Assembly (NCBI GenBank): GCA_902463725.1
Contig: CABQGK010000001.1
Coordinates: forward strand, 1-64,000
Direction: 5' to 3'
DNA: 64,000 nt
Origin: an uncultured Sutterella sp.
Lineage (GTDB): Bacteria; Pseudomonadota; Gammaproteobacteria; Burkholderiales; Burkholderiaceae_F
The notes beneath the pieces were generated by a model that was not told where the DNA came from, made no database searches, and saw only the letters and a list, made by a program, of their open reading frames with translations. Made by a program: the position numbers and the translations under genes. This document shows positions 1-7,064 of the stretch, piece after piece; position 1 is the stretch's first letter; each line of letters begins with the position of its first letter.

Positions 1-1
1 T

Positions 2-43
2 CCCCCTCCAAGATTCATCTACCGATTTAGAAACTAGAGGGGG
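2..43. other. Inverted repeat downstream of nnr
   Basis: CCCCCTC (2-8) and GAGGGGG (37-43) form a perfect 7-bp inverted repeat with a 28-nt loop, downstream of the stop of the leftward nnr gene. No T-run follows on either strand, so it is not a clear intrinsic terminator. Nothing else recognisable lies in positions 1-116. Confidence 0.3.
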
Positions 44-116
44 CGAGAGCTTGAGTTAGGATCATGAGCCATGCTTTTTGAGTGGAGCCTAGCAGGTGCT
101 CTGCGCTCAGATTAAC

Positions 117-1604
117 TTAGATGAAGCAAGCGTCGCGATTGCGCAAATGTCCATCTAAACGAGCCTCCGAGAGGATGGCCATCGCATTTGGCGCAATATC
201 GCCAGCAGTAAAGCCTGCTTCGAACCCTTCGGCAGAGAGGCCGTGTAGATACACTGCAGCGTGCACAGCTTCGAGCATGTCGTAGCCTTGGGCAAACATG
301 GCGCCAATCATGCCAGCGAGCACGTCGCCACTGCCTGCCGTGGCGAGCACAGCTCCGCCAGTCGAGTTGATCCATGCGCGTGCGCTACGTAGCGAAATTA
401 CGCTACCTGCGCCCTTGAGCACGACAATAGCACCGCTCTGTACGGCGAGCTCTCGAGCAGCAGCAACGCGATCCACGGTCACGCCCGCGGTATCACGGCG
501 CAGGAGCCTTGCCGCTTCGCCAGGGTGCGGTGTGATGACGCTGGCAGCCTGCCGTGCGAGCAACTTGTCCTGCAGTTTTACGTCCGCGGCAATGAGATTG
601 AGTGCATCGGCATCGAGTACGAGTGGCTTGTCTGCATCAAGCGCTTTGATGAGTAGTGCTTTGGCCTGCTCACTTTGTCCCATGCCACAGCCCATCACGA
701 TGACAGAGGCGGAGGTAAAGTCCGCATCAGCCTGAGCAAACATGAGTTCAGGGTAGAGCATGTCCACGGCAGGAGCCGCGCTACTGAGCGGGTAGACTGT
801 AACGCGACCTGCGCCAGAGACAAGCGCAGCGCGTGCTGCAAGTAACAGTGCTCCGATCATGCCGTCTGAGCCACCGACAACGGCTACATGGCCGTAGTTA
901 CCTTTGTGTGTATTGTGTTCGCGAGGGCGCAGAACATGCTGGATTTCATCGGTGGTGAGTACCGAGAGGTTGCTAAGCGGCACAGAAACGTTGAGCGTAT
1001 CAATGATGATTTCGCCCGCAGCATCGGCTCCTTCGTTCATGTAAAGCCCCGCTTTGGTGGCAAGGAAACTCAGGGTGATGTTGGCGCGAACACCAGGCAT
1101 CGTACCGATCCACTGACCCGTCTGATGATTGAGCCCCGAGGGCACGTCGAGCGCAATCTTGAGGGCTTGACGCTCGTTAAACCAAAGTACTGCGTCAAGG
1201 TATTCTCCCGTGATGGGCTTTTTTAGTCCAACCCCGAAGAGTCCGTCGACGACACACTCTGCTTTTCGACTCATATAGGGGTCTTCTTCGATGTCGCCAC
1301 CAAGCGCCTCCCAGCGCTTGAGTTGAGCAAGTGCGAGCGCTGAAGTGGGACGACGGCCGCCGGGAAGAATGAGTACCACATCGCGCCCCTTTGCCTTGAG
1401 TTCACACGCGCAGGCAATAGCGTCACCGCCATTGTTGCCTGGCCCCGCCAAAATACTGACAGGAGCATTTTCCGCGGTACGCGCCTCAATGAGTGCCGCG
1501 GCAGCTGCGCCTGCACGAAGCATCAAGGCGTCAGATCCTAGCTGATTGGCAGCACGCTGTTCAAGCGCTTCGAGTTCATCGTTATTGAGAATCGTAAGAC
1601 TCAT
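117..1604 (-). CDS. nnr: Bifunctional NAD(P)H-hydrate epimerase / ADP-dependent NAD(P)HX dehydratase
   Basis: This cytosolic repair enzyme epimerises damaged hydrated NADH/NADPH and dehydrates it back to the active cofactor. The 495-residue length is usual for the fused form. The N-terminal YjeF_N epimerase half (about 1-215) carries GPGNNGGD at 54-61. The C-terminal ribokinase-like dehydratase half begins near KGNYGHVAVVGGS and contains ITPHPGE and the anion-hole motif GSGDVLAGM. The start is an ATG preceded by AAGGA at suitable spacing. It is transcribed leftward, as is the next gene to the right. Family assignment is firm; whether it is co-transcribed with its neighbour is not shown. Confidence 0.95.
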   Translation of the reverse strand: MSLTILNNDELEALEQRAANQLGSDALMLRAGAAAAALIEARTAENAPVSILAGPGNNGGDAIACACELKAKGRDVVLILPGGRRPTSALALAQLKRWEALGGDIEEDPYMSRKAECVVDGLFGVGLKKPITGEYLDAVLWFNERQALKIALDVPSGLNHQTGQWIGTMPGVRANITLSFLATKAGLYMNEGADAAGEIIIDTLNVSVPLSNLSVLTTDEIQHVLRPREHNTHKGNYGHVAVVGGSDGMIGALLLAARAALVSGAGRVTVYPLSSAAPAVDMLYPELMFAQADADFTSASVIVMGCGMGQSEQAKALLIKALDADKPLVLDADALNLIAADVKLQDKLLARQAASVITPHPGEAARLLRRDTAGVTVDRVAAARELAVQSGAIVVLKGAGSVISLRSARAWINSTGGAVLATAGSGDVLAGMIGAMFAQGYDMLEAVHAAVYLHGLSAEGFEAGFTAGDIAPNAMAILSEARLDGHLRNRDACFI

Positions 1605-1745
1605 GATTTCAATCCTTGGTAGCCCGCACCGATCATTGCTCAGAGCGAGGACGAGATAGGTTAGGGGGCGGGGCGGGCGAGTTCTCCGAATATTGACTGT
1701 TTGTCGCTCGACATTGTAACTACGGGACGGTTAAGCGCATAGTGC

Positions 1746-2912
1746 TCAATCAAAGCGCTTGAGCGATAGTTCAGCCGCGAGCGGGCTAGTCTCCCCCGTC
1801 ATACTGAGCGTCAGTGTTTCTGCGTAGCTTGGTGCAAAGTCTGCGCCATGTAGGCCGCCCGCGATGTTGAGCCAAAGCCCTCCAATTGGACTAGCGCCGA
1901 CGATGCCAAGACTGTCTGGTGTTGTGAGCACGGTCTGTGAGAAGTAACGAGCGTTTTTCCAGTCGGCAATGTCTGGGAAGATCCGCATGCCGCGTTCCCA
2001 GAGCGCACGATATTCAGCCTCTCGATCAAACTCCGCTTCTGTACCCAGATACCAGCGTCCTTGGATACGAAGAAAGTCCTGCAGAGGTGTGAGCATGTAG
2101 CCGAGCTCATCAATGATGGCATGGTGGATGCGCATGGCATCACTGAAGATCGTGGTGTTGAGCACGCAGCGTGTCAAAGGGAGCATGGGCGGCTTGATGC
2201 CTGCGGAGCGTAATAGCGCCATGGCCCCCATACCCGCAGCGACAACCACAGCATCTGCGCGAATATCTGTCCCAGCGGCGCTACGAACCCCTCGGCAAAC
2301 GTCATTTTCCAATACAAGGCCTTCGGCGGGAGTGTTGTTGAGAATCGTCACGCCTCGACTAAGTAGGCGCTCTTTAAGTTGTTTTGCAAAGTAGCTGATC
2401 GACCAGCTAATAGCGCTACTCGTGCCGATGCGCGTACTGGCTGGTAGGGCGTAGAGTGAGGGCTCCGTCGTGAGCCAGTCTTGCAGGGGAGCTTTGTCCG
2501 AGTCCTTTCCGAGTATCAGGAGCGTGCCTCGGCTTTCTTGTAGCTTCCAGCCCTCGCGCTCTGCGGTTTGTCGATACCACTCATCCGCATAACTCGATAG
2601 CGTTGTGGCCAGGGTAGCGATGGCACTGCGCCGGTCAGGGTGACGGGCCTTTTGCATCAGGCGGGAAAACCGAGGGTGCTTAAAGACGAGGCCTGCCCCG
2701 TAGACGATGGATGCGCGCGAACCTAAGAGCGATGTTTTTTCGGAGGCGATGAGCTTAGGGTTGTCTTCACCGAGCAGACCTGAACAACTGTAGGAGGCTC
2801 CCTGACAGGGAGAAGAACGACTTTCTAAAAGCGTAACGGAGACACCTCGGTTAACGAGGCAGTAGGCGGTCATCAGTCCTGTGAGACCGGCACCGACAAC
2901 AGTGACCTGCAT
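1746..2912 (-). CDS. FAD-dependent oxidoreductase, D-amino acid dehydrogenase (DadA/DAO) family
   Basis: This is a flavoprotein of the DAO fold, expected to oxidise an amine or D-amino acid; the substrate cannot be read from sequence. The dinucleotide-binding motif VVGAGLTG lies at residues 4-11, followed by a long substrate/FAD domain and a C-terminal segment containing GGLHGADFAPSYAE, typical of the family. I chose the internal ATG at 2912 (388 aa, starting MQVTVVGAG) because the open frame upstream to 3020 adds a poorly conserved extension ahead of the Rossmann strand. A D-amino acid dehydrogenase small subunit or a ThiO/glycine-oxidase-like enzyme are both possible. The divergent NUDIX gene starts about 150 bp away. 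Confidence 0.8.
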   Translation of the reverse strand: MQVTVVGAGLTGLMTAYCLVNRGVSVTLLESRSSPCQGASYSCSGLLGEDNPKLIASEKTSLLGSRASIVYGAGLVFKHPRFSRLMQKARHPDRRSAIATLATTLSSYADEWYRQTAEREGWKLQESRGTLLILGKDSDKAPLQDWLTTEPSLYALPASTRIGTSSAISWSISYFAKQLKERLLSRGVTILNNTPAEGLVLENDVCRGVRSAAGTDIRADAVVVAAGMGAMALLRSAGIKPPMLPLTRCVLNTTIFSDAMRIHHAIIDELGYMLTPLQDFLRIQGRWYLGTEAEFDREAEYRALWERGMRIFPDIADWKNARYFSQTVLTTPDSLGIVGASPIGGLWLNIAGGLHGADFAPSYAETLTLSMTGETSPLAAELSLKRFD

Positions 2913-3059
2913 GACAGAGAAACTAAGAATGGAAAAAGTCCTCTCATTGTATCGAAGTTCGGCTTTTCGCGAGACCGCTCGGCATCGTTTTGCCCAGCAG
3001 GTAGAATAAAAAAACACCACCGTAGCTCGATGCTACGAGCAAAAAACAGTGAGCAAACT

Positions 3060-3677
3060 ATGAAGACGAAGCAATCCCAGTGCCGTATCCCCTTGGTAAC
3101 GATACCTGCACCTCGGGCCGAGCGTGAGAATGATCCGCTAGCTGAGGTGACGGAGAAAGAGGAAACGCTTTACCGCAATAATTTCATTCGACTCGTCCGC
3201 GAAGAGGTGAGGTTACCTAAGGGGGAACCTGCAGAGCGGTTTATGCTGCCGCATCGCGGCGCCTGTGCCATGATCCCGCTCGATACGGATGGAACCATCG
3301 TGCTTGAGCGACAGTGGCGTCACCCCCTCAGAAAGGCGTTCTGGGAGATCCCTGCTGGCAAGATTGACCCCAATGAAGATGAGCTTACCTGTGCTCAACG
3401 TGAGCTACACGAAGAGTGTGGGTTGAGCGCCAAGCGTTGGACCCGACTCGGTATGATCAATAACGCGATTGGCTACAGTAATGAGCACATCGTGATTTAC
3501 TTGGCCGAAGAGTTGGTCGAGGGTGAGCAGGCGCTTGATCCAGGCGAGTATCTAGAACTCTACCGAGTGCCGCTTGATGAGGCGATCGCCATGTGTCGTG
3601 ATGGCCGGATTACTGACGTTAAGACGTTAGTGGGCGTTTTTTGGCTAGAAAAGCACCTTGCTGATCGGCAAGGCTAA
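3060..3677 (+). CDS. NUDIX hydrolase, ADP-ribose pyrophosphatase-like (NudF type)
   Basis: This enzyme probably hydrolyses ADP-ribose or a related nucleoside diphosphate sugar to AMP and a sugar phosphate in the cytosol. It contains a perfect Nudix box: G-x5-E-x7-RELHEECGL, with GKIDPNE as its first segment, preceded by the family's FWEIPAGK sequence. Its 205 residues fit the ADPRase group. The ATG at 3060 is chosen; the frame is also open from an ATG at 3030. No strong ribosome-binding site is visible for either, so the start is uncertain. It is the last gene before the tRNA-Gly. Confidence 0.88.
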   Translation: MKTKQSQCRIPLVTIPAPRAERENDPLAEVTEKEETLYRNNFIRLVREEVRLPKGEPAERFMLPHRGACAMIPLDTDGTIVLERQWRHPLRKAFWEIPAGKIDPNEDELTCAQRELHEECGLSAKRWTRLGMINNAIGYSNEHIVIYLAEELVEGEQALDPGEYLELYRVPLDEAIAMCRDGRITDVKTLVGVFWLEKHLADRQG

Positions 3678-3762
3678 GCAGAGCACGCAACGGCGGGGGC
3701 AGCCGTTAGGCTGCCTGCAGCACTATGCTACCGCCGAAGTGCGATGTTAGTGTCTTGTCGTT

Positions 3763-3792
3763 TTGCCAAAGCACGATAGAGTATGCTAAGAT
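3763..3792 (+). promoter_or_regulatory. Probable promoter of tRNA-Gly
   Basis: TTGCCA (3763-3768) and TAAGAT (3787-3792) are separated by 18 nt, and TATGCTAAGAT gives an extended -10 with TG one base upstream. It ends about 20 nt before the tRNA 5' end. The same 11-nt -10 region recurs ahead of the riboswitch near 44580. Confidence 0.55.
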
Positions 3793-3811
3793 CTCACTTC
3801 CTCCTAATGAG

Positions 3812-3886
3812 GCGGGTGTCGTATAACGGCTATTACCCTAGCCTTCCAAGCTAGAGACGAGGGTTCGACTCCCTTCACCCGCTCCA
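3812..3886 (+). tRNA. tRNA-Gly (anticodon TCC)
   Basis: The acceptor stem GCGGGTG (3812-3818) pairs with CACCCGC (3876-3882), followed by T and an encoded CCA (3884-3886). The anticodon stem CTAGC/GCTAG encloses a loop with anticodon TCC. The T arm GAGGGTTCGACTCCC has the canonical GTTCGA loop. It is a complete cloverleaf of 75 nt including CCA. It borders the decayed mobile region to its right. Confidence 0.96.
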
Positions 3887-3946
3887 CTTCCTCCTACACA
3901 GTTCTCCCTCATATCTATACCTGCACATCAGCAGATCATCTGTATT

Positions 3947-4150
3947 TTTATGAGCGCTTTGAAGGTGCTTAAGATTGAAATTCCCAGTCGGAATATCGTT
4001 GTCACTTTGCGTCGATTTAGCAAACTGAGATTTGACTCTCTAATTCAAAGAACAGGTCCAGATGTTTGATCCCAAATTTGTTTCGCAATACGCAGGTGCC
4101 AGGATAGACATAAGGATCCGCCAAAGAATCGTATTTGTAATCGTACTCAT
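3947..4150 (-). pseudogene. Decayed Fic-domain AMPylating toxin (VbhT-like N-terminus), frameshifted
   Basis: Fic toxins AMPylate target proteins, and VbhA-type antitoxins block them. On the minus strand the antitoxin stop overlaps an ATG (TGATG, 4148-4152). Shifting frame after codon 2 yields YDYKYDSLADPYVYPGT then CVLRNKFGIKHLD, which matches the conserved Fic N-terminus (DPY-YPGT-VLRNK-GI). After another frame change the sequence reads DIPTGNFNLKHLQSAHK, matching the following Fic motif (GxFDLxHLxxIH). The HPFxxGNGR catalytic region is absent and similarity stops near 3947. At least two frameshifts and a 3' truncation make this a dead gene. Identification rests on remembered family motifs, not a search. 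Confidence 0.7.
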
Positions 4151-4383
4151 CAGATACGGTCGCGCGCCTCCTGTTTTGCGAAAGCTTCGGCGACATATTT
4201 ATTGATAAGATCTTGTCTGGAAATTTCTCCTCGAATAATTTTCCACAGATCTTCGACTTCATTTGCAGGAACTGTTCGGCCTTCACATGCTGATGTATGG
4301 ACAGCGGCCGCAATTGCTGCTTCGGCACTGGGAAAAATGCCGTATTGTTGCTTGACTGGCTTAAGTGTTAATTCAATGTTCAA
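4150..4383 (-). CDS. Orphan VbhA-family antitoxin of a Fic toxin
   Basis: This small antitoxin normally binds a Fic toxin and obstructs its ATP site. Residues 30-35 read TSACEG, matching the (S/T)xxxE(G/N) inhibitory helix of class I Fic modules. The following IIRGEISRQDLINKYV resembles the GEI-containing C-terminal helix of VbhA proteins. I place the start at the TTG at 4383 (77 aa), which has AGGAG 8 nt upstream. The frame is open from a GTG at 4434 (94 aa). Its stop overlaps the start of the adjacent broken fic gene, the usual antitoxin-toxin order. The antitoxin frame is intact although its toxin has decayed. Whether it is expressed is unknown. Confidence 0.65.
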   Translation of the reverse strand: MNIELTLKPVKQQYGIFPSAEAAIAAAVHTSACEGRTVPANEVEDLWKIIRGEISRQDLINKYVAEAFAKQEARDRI

Positions 4384-4497
4384 CCTGATTGCTCCTGCTG
4401 TTTTGCGACAATTGAAATCCAACCAAAACGTCACGTGGCGATGAAGGACAAGGCTTGACTTGTATCAATTTTTTGTGCCAGCGCTACGGGAGAAGTT

Positions 4498-4580
4498 TGC
4501 TATAGTGGTATGCAAACTTTATCCCTCATTCAGAAAGGTTTTACTCCCGATCAGACTTGATGTTTGGTCGGGAGTTTTTA
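4498..4580 (+). ncRNA. Candidate short terminated RNA
   Basis: An extended -10 element, TGCTATAGT (4498-4506), is followed about 40 nt later by a strong intrinsic terminator: ACTCCCGATCA (4543-4553) pairs with TGGTCGGGAGT (4565-4575), then TTTTT. No -35 consensus is evident. If the promoter is real the transcript would be roughly 65-70 nt with no good ORF. The element sits among the decayed integrase and antitoxin sequences, so it may be a leftover of the mobile element (leader, antisense RNA or small RNA). The function is unknown. Confidence 0.35.
4543..4580 (+). terminator. Rho-independent terminator inside the decayed island
   Basis: It has an 11-bp stem with one G-U pair (4543-4553 with 4565-4575), an 11-nt loop and a downstream T-run (4575-4579). 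It acts on the plus strand. Confidence 0.75.
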
Positions 4581-4599
4581 TATGTAGCCGAACGCTTTT

Positions 4600-4813
4600 T
4601 CTTGCGTCTATTGCTTTAGCCTTCTCTTCATCCGTCGTAACCTTGAGCTTGTGATTTTCATCAAGAACTGATGATAGAGCCGAGCCTGCCACACACCCCC
4701 AAAAAAAGCTCACAATTTTGGTTTTCTCGAACTCTAACGTAGAGGGAATCGCCAACGGCGTGCAGACCGTTCGGCAAGGTATTGATGTTTTTGGCGGTAG
4801 CCTTCATGTTCAT
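4600..4813 (-). pseudogene. Decayed tyrosine-type integrase N-terminus
   Basis: Reading leftward from ATG codons at 4813 or 4807 (the latter with AAGGA 6 nt upstream) gives MKATAKNINTLPNGLHAVGD then SLYVRVRENQN. This resembles the DUF4102 arm-binding N-terminus of phage/island integrases. The frame then hits a stop. In another frame the sequence continues GSALSSVLDENHKLKVTTDE and EKAKAIDARKSVRL, reminiscent of the A-rich helix that follows in integrases. The catalytic domain with its R-H-R-Y residues is missing. Position and orientation fit an island integrase next to the 3' end of tRNA-Ser. The family call is from pattern recognition only. Confidence 0.45.
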
Positions 4814-4844
4814 TCCTTCGCCCCACTTGGTCTCCCTCCGCCAA

Positions 4845-4883
4845 CATATGACCGGTCATATGGTCATATGGATGGTCATATGG
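4845..4883. repeat. 18-bp perfect palindrome with overlapping GGTCATATGG repeats
   Basis: CATATGACCGGTCATATG (4845-4862) is a perfect palindrome. GGTCATATGG occurs at 4854-4863, 4862-4871 and 4874-4883, each with a self-complementary CATATG. The cluster lies just upstream of the integrase remnant start, where an operator or recombination-directionality site would be expected. The role is not known. Confidence 0.6.
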
Positions 4884-4907
4884 ATACGTGACACATAATG
4901 GCCGTGT

Positions 4908-5022
4908 TTGACCGTGTATGGCAAAAAGGAGTTAGATGGAGGCAATAAAATTGTAGGGCTGAAAGCCAATAAACACAAGGGTTTTAGGGGAGGTTGACCG
5001 TGTTTGGCCGAAAGGAGTAGAA
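4908..5022. repeat. Imperfect direct repeats upstream of integrase remnant
   Basis: Two copies of TTGACCGTGT(A/T)TGGC followed by an AAAGGAGT-like stretch occur at 4908-4936 and 4994-5022, about 86 nt apart. They resemble integrase arm-type or regulatory repeats. They do not duplicate the tRNA-Ser 3' end, so they are not obvious attachment cores. Confidence 0.4.
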
Positions 5023-5032
5023 AAAGGTGAAA

Positions 5033-5124
5033 TGGCGGAGAAGGGGGGATTCGAACCCCCGAGGCCCTTATTCGGACCTGCACCCTTAGCAGGGGTGTGC
5101 ATTCGACCACTCTGCCACTTCTCC
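5033..5124 (-). tRNA. tRNA-Ser (anticodon GCT)
   Basis: On the minus strand GGAGAAG pairs with CTTCTCC, followed by G and an encoded CCA (complement 5033-5035). The anticodon stem encloses anticodon GCT. A long variable arm, characteristic of class II tRNAs, precedes a GTTCGAA T loop. Length is 92 nt including CCA. Its 3' end faces the integrase remnant, the normal geometry for an island inserted at a tRNA. Confidence 0.96.
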
Positions 5125-5173
5125 TAATGCCATGTAAATGACCTAAGTGATCATCGAAGAACGCAAGAATAGC

Positions 5174-5281
5174 ATGTTTGAAGAGGAAAAGCAAAAAATC
5201 CTCACCTTATACCTTGAAAACGGTATTGAAGCGGTGATGGACGAGGACTCTTCCGAACCAACTTTAAGTAAAAGTACTTAG
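5174..5281 (+). CDS. Small unidentified ORF next to tRNA-Ser
   Basis: An ATG-initiated 35-codon frame encodes an acidic peptide starting MFEEEKQKILTLYLENGIEA. No strong ribosome-binding site precedes it, and I do not recognise a family. It could be the leftover N-terminus of a larger decayed gene or chance. The rest of the gap between tRNA-Ser and the transporter (5282-5531) shows no gene; it should contain the importer's promoter, though no clean -35/-10 pair was found. Confidence 0.15.
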   Translation: MFEEEKQKILTLYLENGIEAVMDEDSSEPTLSKST

Positions 5282-5531
5282 ATTGGCTCAAAAGCTTGTG
5301 TTCTTTGGGCAAGATGCCGCAAAGATGGGTACAATGCGCGCATACTGAAAGCGTTGCAAGAAGGACTCCGACTTTCTAGTCAGTCACTTCCTCTTTCTCT
5401 GAGCTTTGGAGTTCCCATGCGAGTGTGTCTTGTGCTCCATGGTTGAATTCGCTCAGAGCCCTTCCGCTCACCAATGCACCAGAATTTTTGTTTTTGCTTC
5501 CGTTTGCTCGGCTGCGGGCAAATTTAGGTTC

Positions 5532-7064
5532 ATGAATCCACGGCTTAGATTAAAAGACATTACGAAGCGGTACCCCAATATCGTAGCCAACAATCGCATC
5601 TCGCTTGAGGTCAATCCTGGAGAGGTGTTGGCGATTCTTGGGGAAAATGGTGCAGGCAAATCGACGCTGATGAAGGTCATCTATGGCGCAGTGAGGCCTG
5701 ATGAGGGTACGATAGAGTTTGACGGCAAGGCGATTTCGCTAGCTAGCCCCTCTGAGGCTCGGGCCATGGGTATTGCCATGGTTCACCAGCACTTCGCGCT
5801 TTTTGACACATTGACTGTTGCAGAAAATGTAGCGCTTGGGCTGGCTAAAGCTGATTCCATTGCCAATATCGCCGCGGAGATTCGCCGCTTAGGAGAGCGC
5901 TATGGCCTCGAGGTTGATCCCTCAGCCGTTGTTTATGAACTCTCCATGGGGGAGCGGCAACGCGTTGAGATTATTCGATCCCTCATGACGCGCCCCAAAT
6001 TGCTGATCCTTGATGAGCCAACCTCGGTTCTCGTCCCTCAGGCCGTCCAGAAGCTATTCAAAACGTTACACAAGCTCGCCGATGAAGGCGTCTCCATTCT
6101 TTTTATTTCTCACAAACTGGATGAAATCCGTGAACTAGCTGACCGTTGTGTTGTTCTGCGGCACGGAGAAATTATTACCTCAGTCAATCCTAAAGAAGAG
6201 ACAGCAGCCTCTCTCGCACAACTCATGATCGGTGCCGAACCGCCAAAGATGCGAGTGGCTACCCGCGAGAGTGGGGAGGTGGTCTTTTCCGTCAAGCACG
6301 TGTCAGTGCCTGGATCTTTGAGACTTTGCGGCATCAATGATGTCTCGCTTGAGGTTCGTACGGGTGAAATTGTTGGTATTGCTGGAATCAGTGGCAATGG
6401 TCAGGCGCGTTTGATGTCGGTGCTCTCTGGTGAGAGTCTTGTTGAGCGCGACCGCATCATGCTCTTTAATGAGCCCGTGGGGCATTTGTATACTCGGCAC
6501 CGCCGTTTGCGTGGCTTACGCTATGTCCCTGAGCAGCGCCTTGGGCATGCGGCAGTGCCCGATGTGACCTTGCAGACCAATACCTATCTGACGGGTGATC
6601 AGTTTGTGAAAAATGGCTTCATCATGGCCAGTGAGGCACGCCTTTTCGCCGAACAGATCATCGAGCGCTTCCACGTCAAAACGCCTTCAGCGCAGAAGCT
6701 TGCAGCGAGTCTCTCTGGGGGTAACTTGCAAAAATTCATTATGGGACGCGAGATTCTGCAGAATCCAAAGGTGCTCATTGTGAATCAACCCACTTGGGGC
6801 GTGGACGTGGGGGCTGCATCGGATATTCGTCGCTCGCTTTTGCGTTTGCGTGACGATGGGGCAGCGATCGTCGTGGTTTCCGAAGAAATCGACGAACTTT
6901 TTGAAATCAGTGATCGCATTGCAGTGATGTATCGTGGATACCTTTCCCCTGCCGTCAGTAAGGCTGACATGAATGTTGAAAAAGTTGGACAGTGGATGTC
7001 AGGGCTTTGGCCGAATGGCCCTGTCGAAAAGGGCTCCGCTCAGGCGGAAGGGAGTGCATCATGA
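5532..7064 (+). CDS. Nucleoside ABC importer ATP-binding protein, two NBDs (NupA/YufO type)
   Basis: This 510-residue cytoplasmic ATPase powers the BMP-family nucleoside importer encoded by the next three genes. NBD1 has Walker A GENGAGKST, signature LSMGERQRV and Walker B LLILDEPTS. NBD2 has a degenerate Walker A (GISGNGQ), a normal LSGGNLQK signature and VLIVNQPTWGVDVG in place of a catalytic D-E Walker B. Such asymmetry is usual in RbsA/BMP-type ATPases. The ATG at 5532 starts where homologues do (MNPRLRLKDITKRYPN); the open frame to 5406 is not conserved-looking. The stop overlaps the next start (ATGA). Substrate is inferred from the BMP partner. Confidence 0.93.
   Translation: MNPRLRLKDITKRYPNIVANNRISLEVNPGEVLAILGENGAGKSTLMKVIYGAVRPDEGTIEFDGKAISLASPSEARAMGIAMVHQHFALFDTLTVAENVALGLAKADSIANIAAEIRRLGERYGLEVDPSAVVYELSMGERQRVEIIRSLMTRPKLLILDEPTSVLVPQAVQKLFKTLHKLADEGVSILFISHKLDEIRELADRCVVLRHGEIITSVNPKEETAASLAQLMIGAEPPKMRVATRESGEVVFSVKHVSVPGSLRLCGINDVSLEVRTGEIVGIAGISGNGQARLMSVLSGESLVERDRIMLFNEPVGHLYTRHRRLRGLRYVPEQRLGHAAVPDVTLQTNTYLTGDQFVKNGFIMASEARLFAEQIIERFHVKTPSAQKLAASLSGGNLQKFIMGREILQNPKVLIVNQPTWGVDVGAASDIRRSLLRLRDDGAAIVVVSEEIDELFEISDRIAVMYRGYLSPAVSKADMNVEKVGQWMSGLWPNGPVEKGSAQAEGSAS

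Noticed and set aside
4519..4755. Minus-strand open frame of 78 codons
   Set aside because: It runs through the terminator hairpin and matches only part of a decayed integrase in a shifted frame; treated as pseudogene debris.
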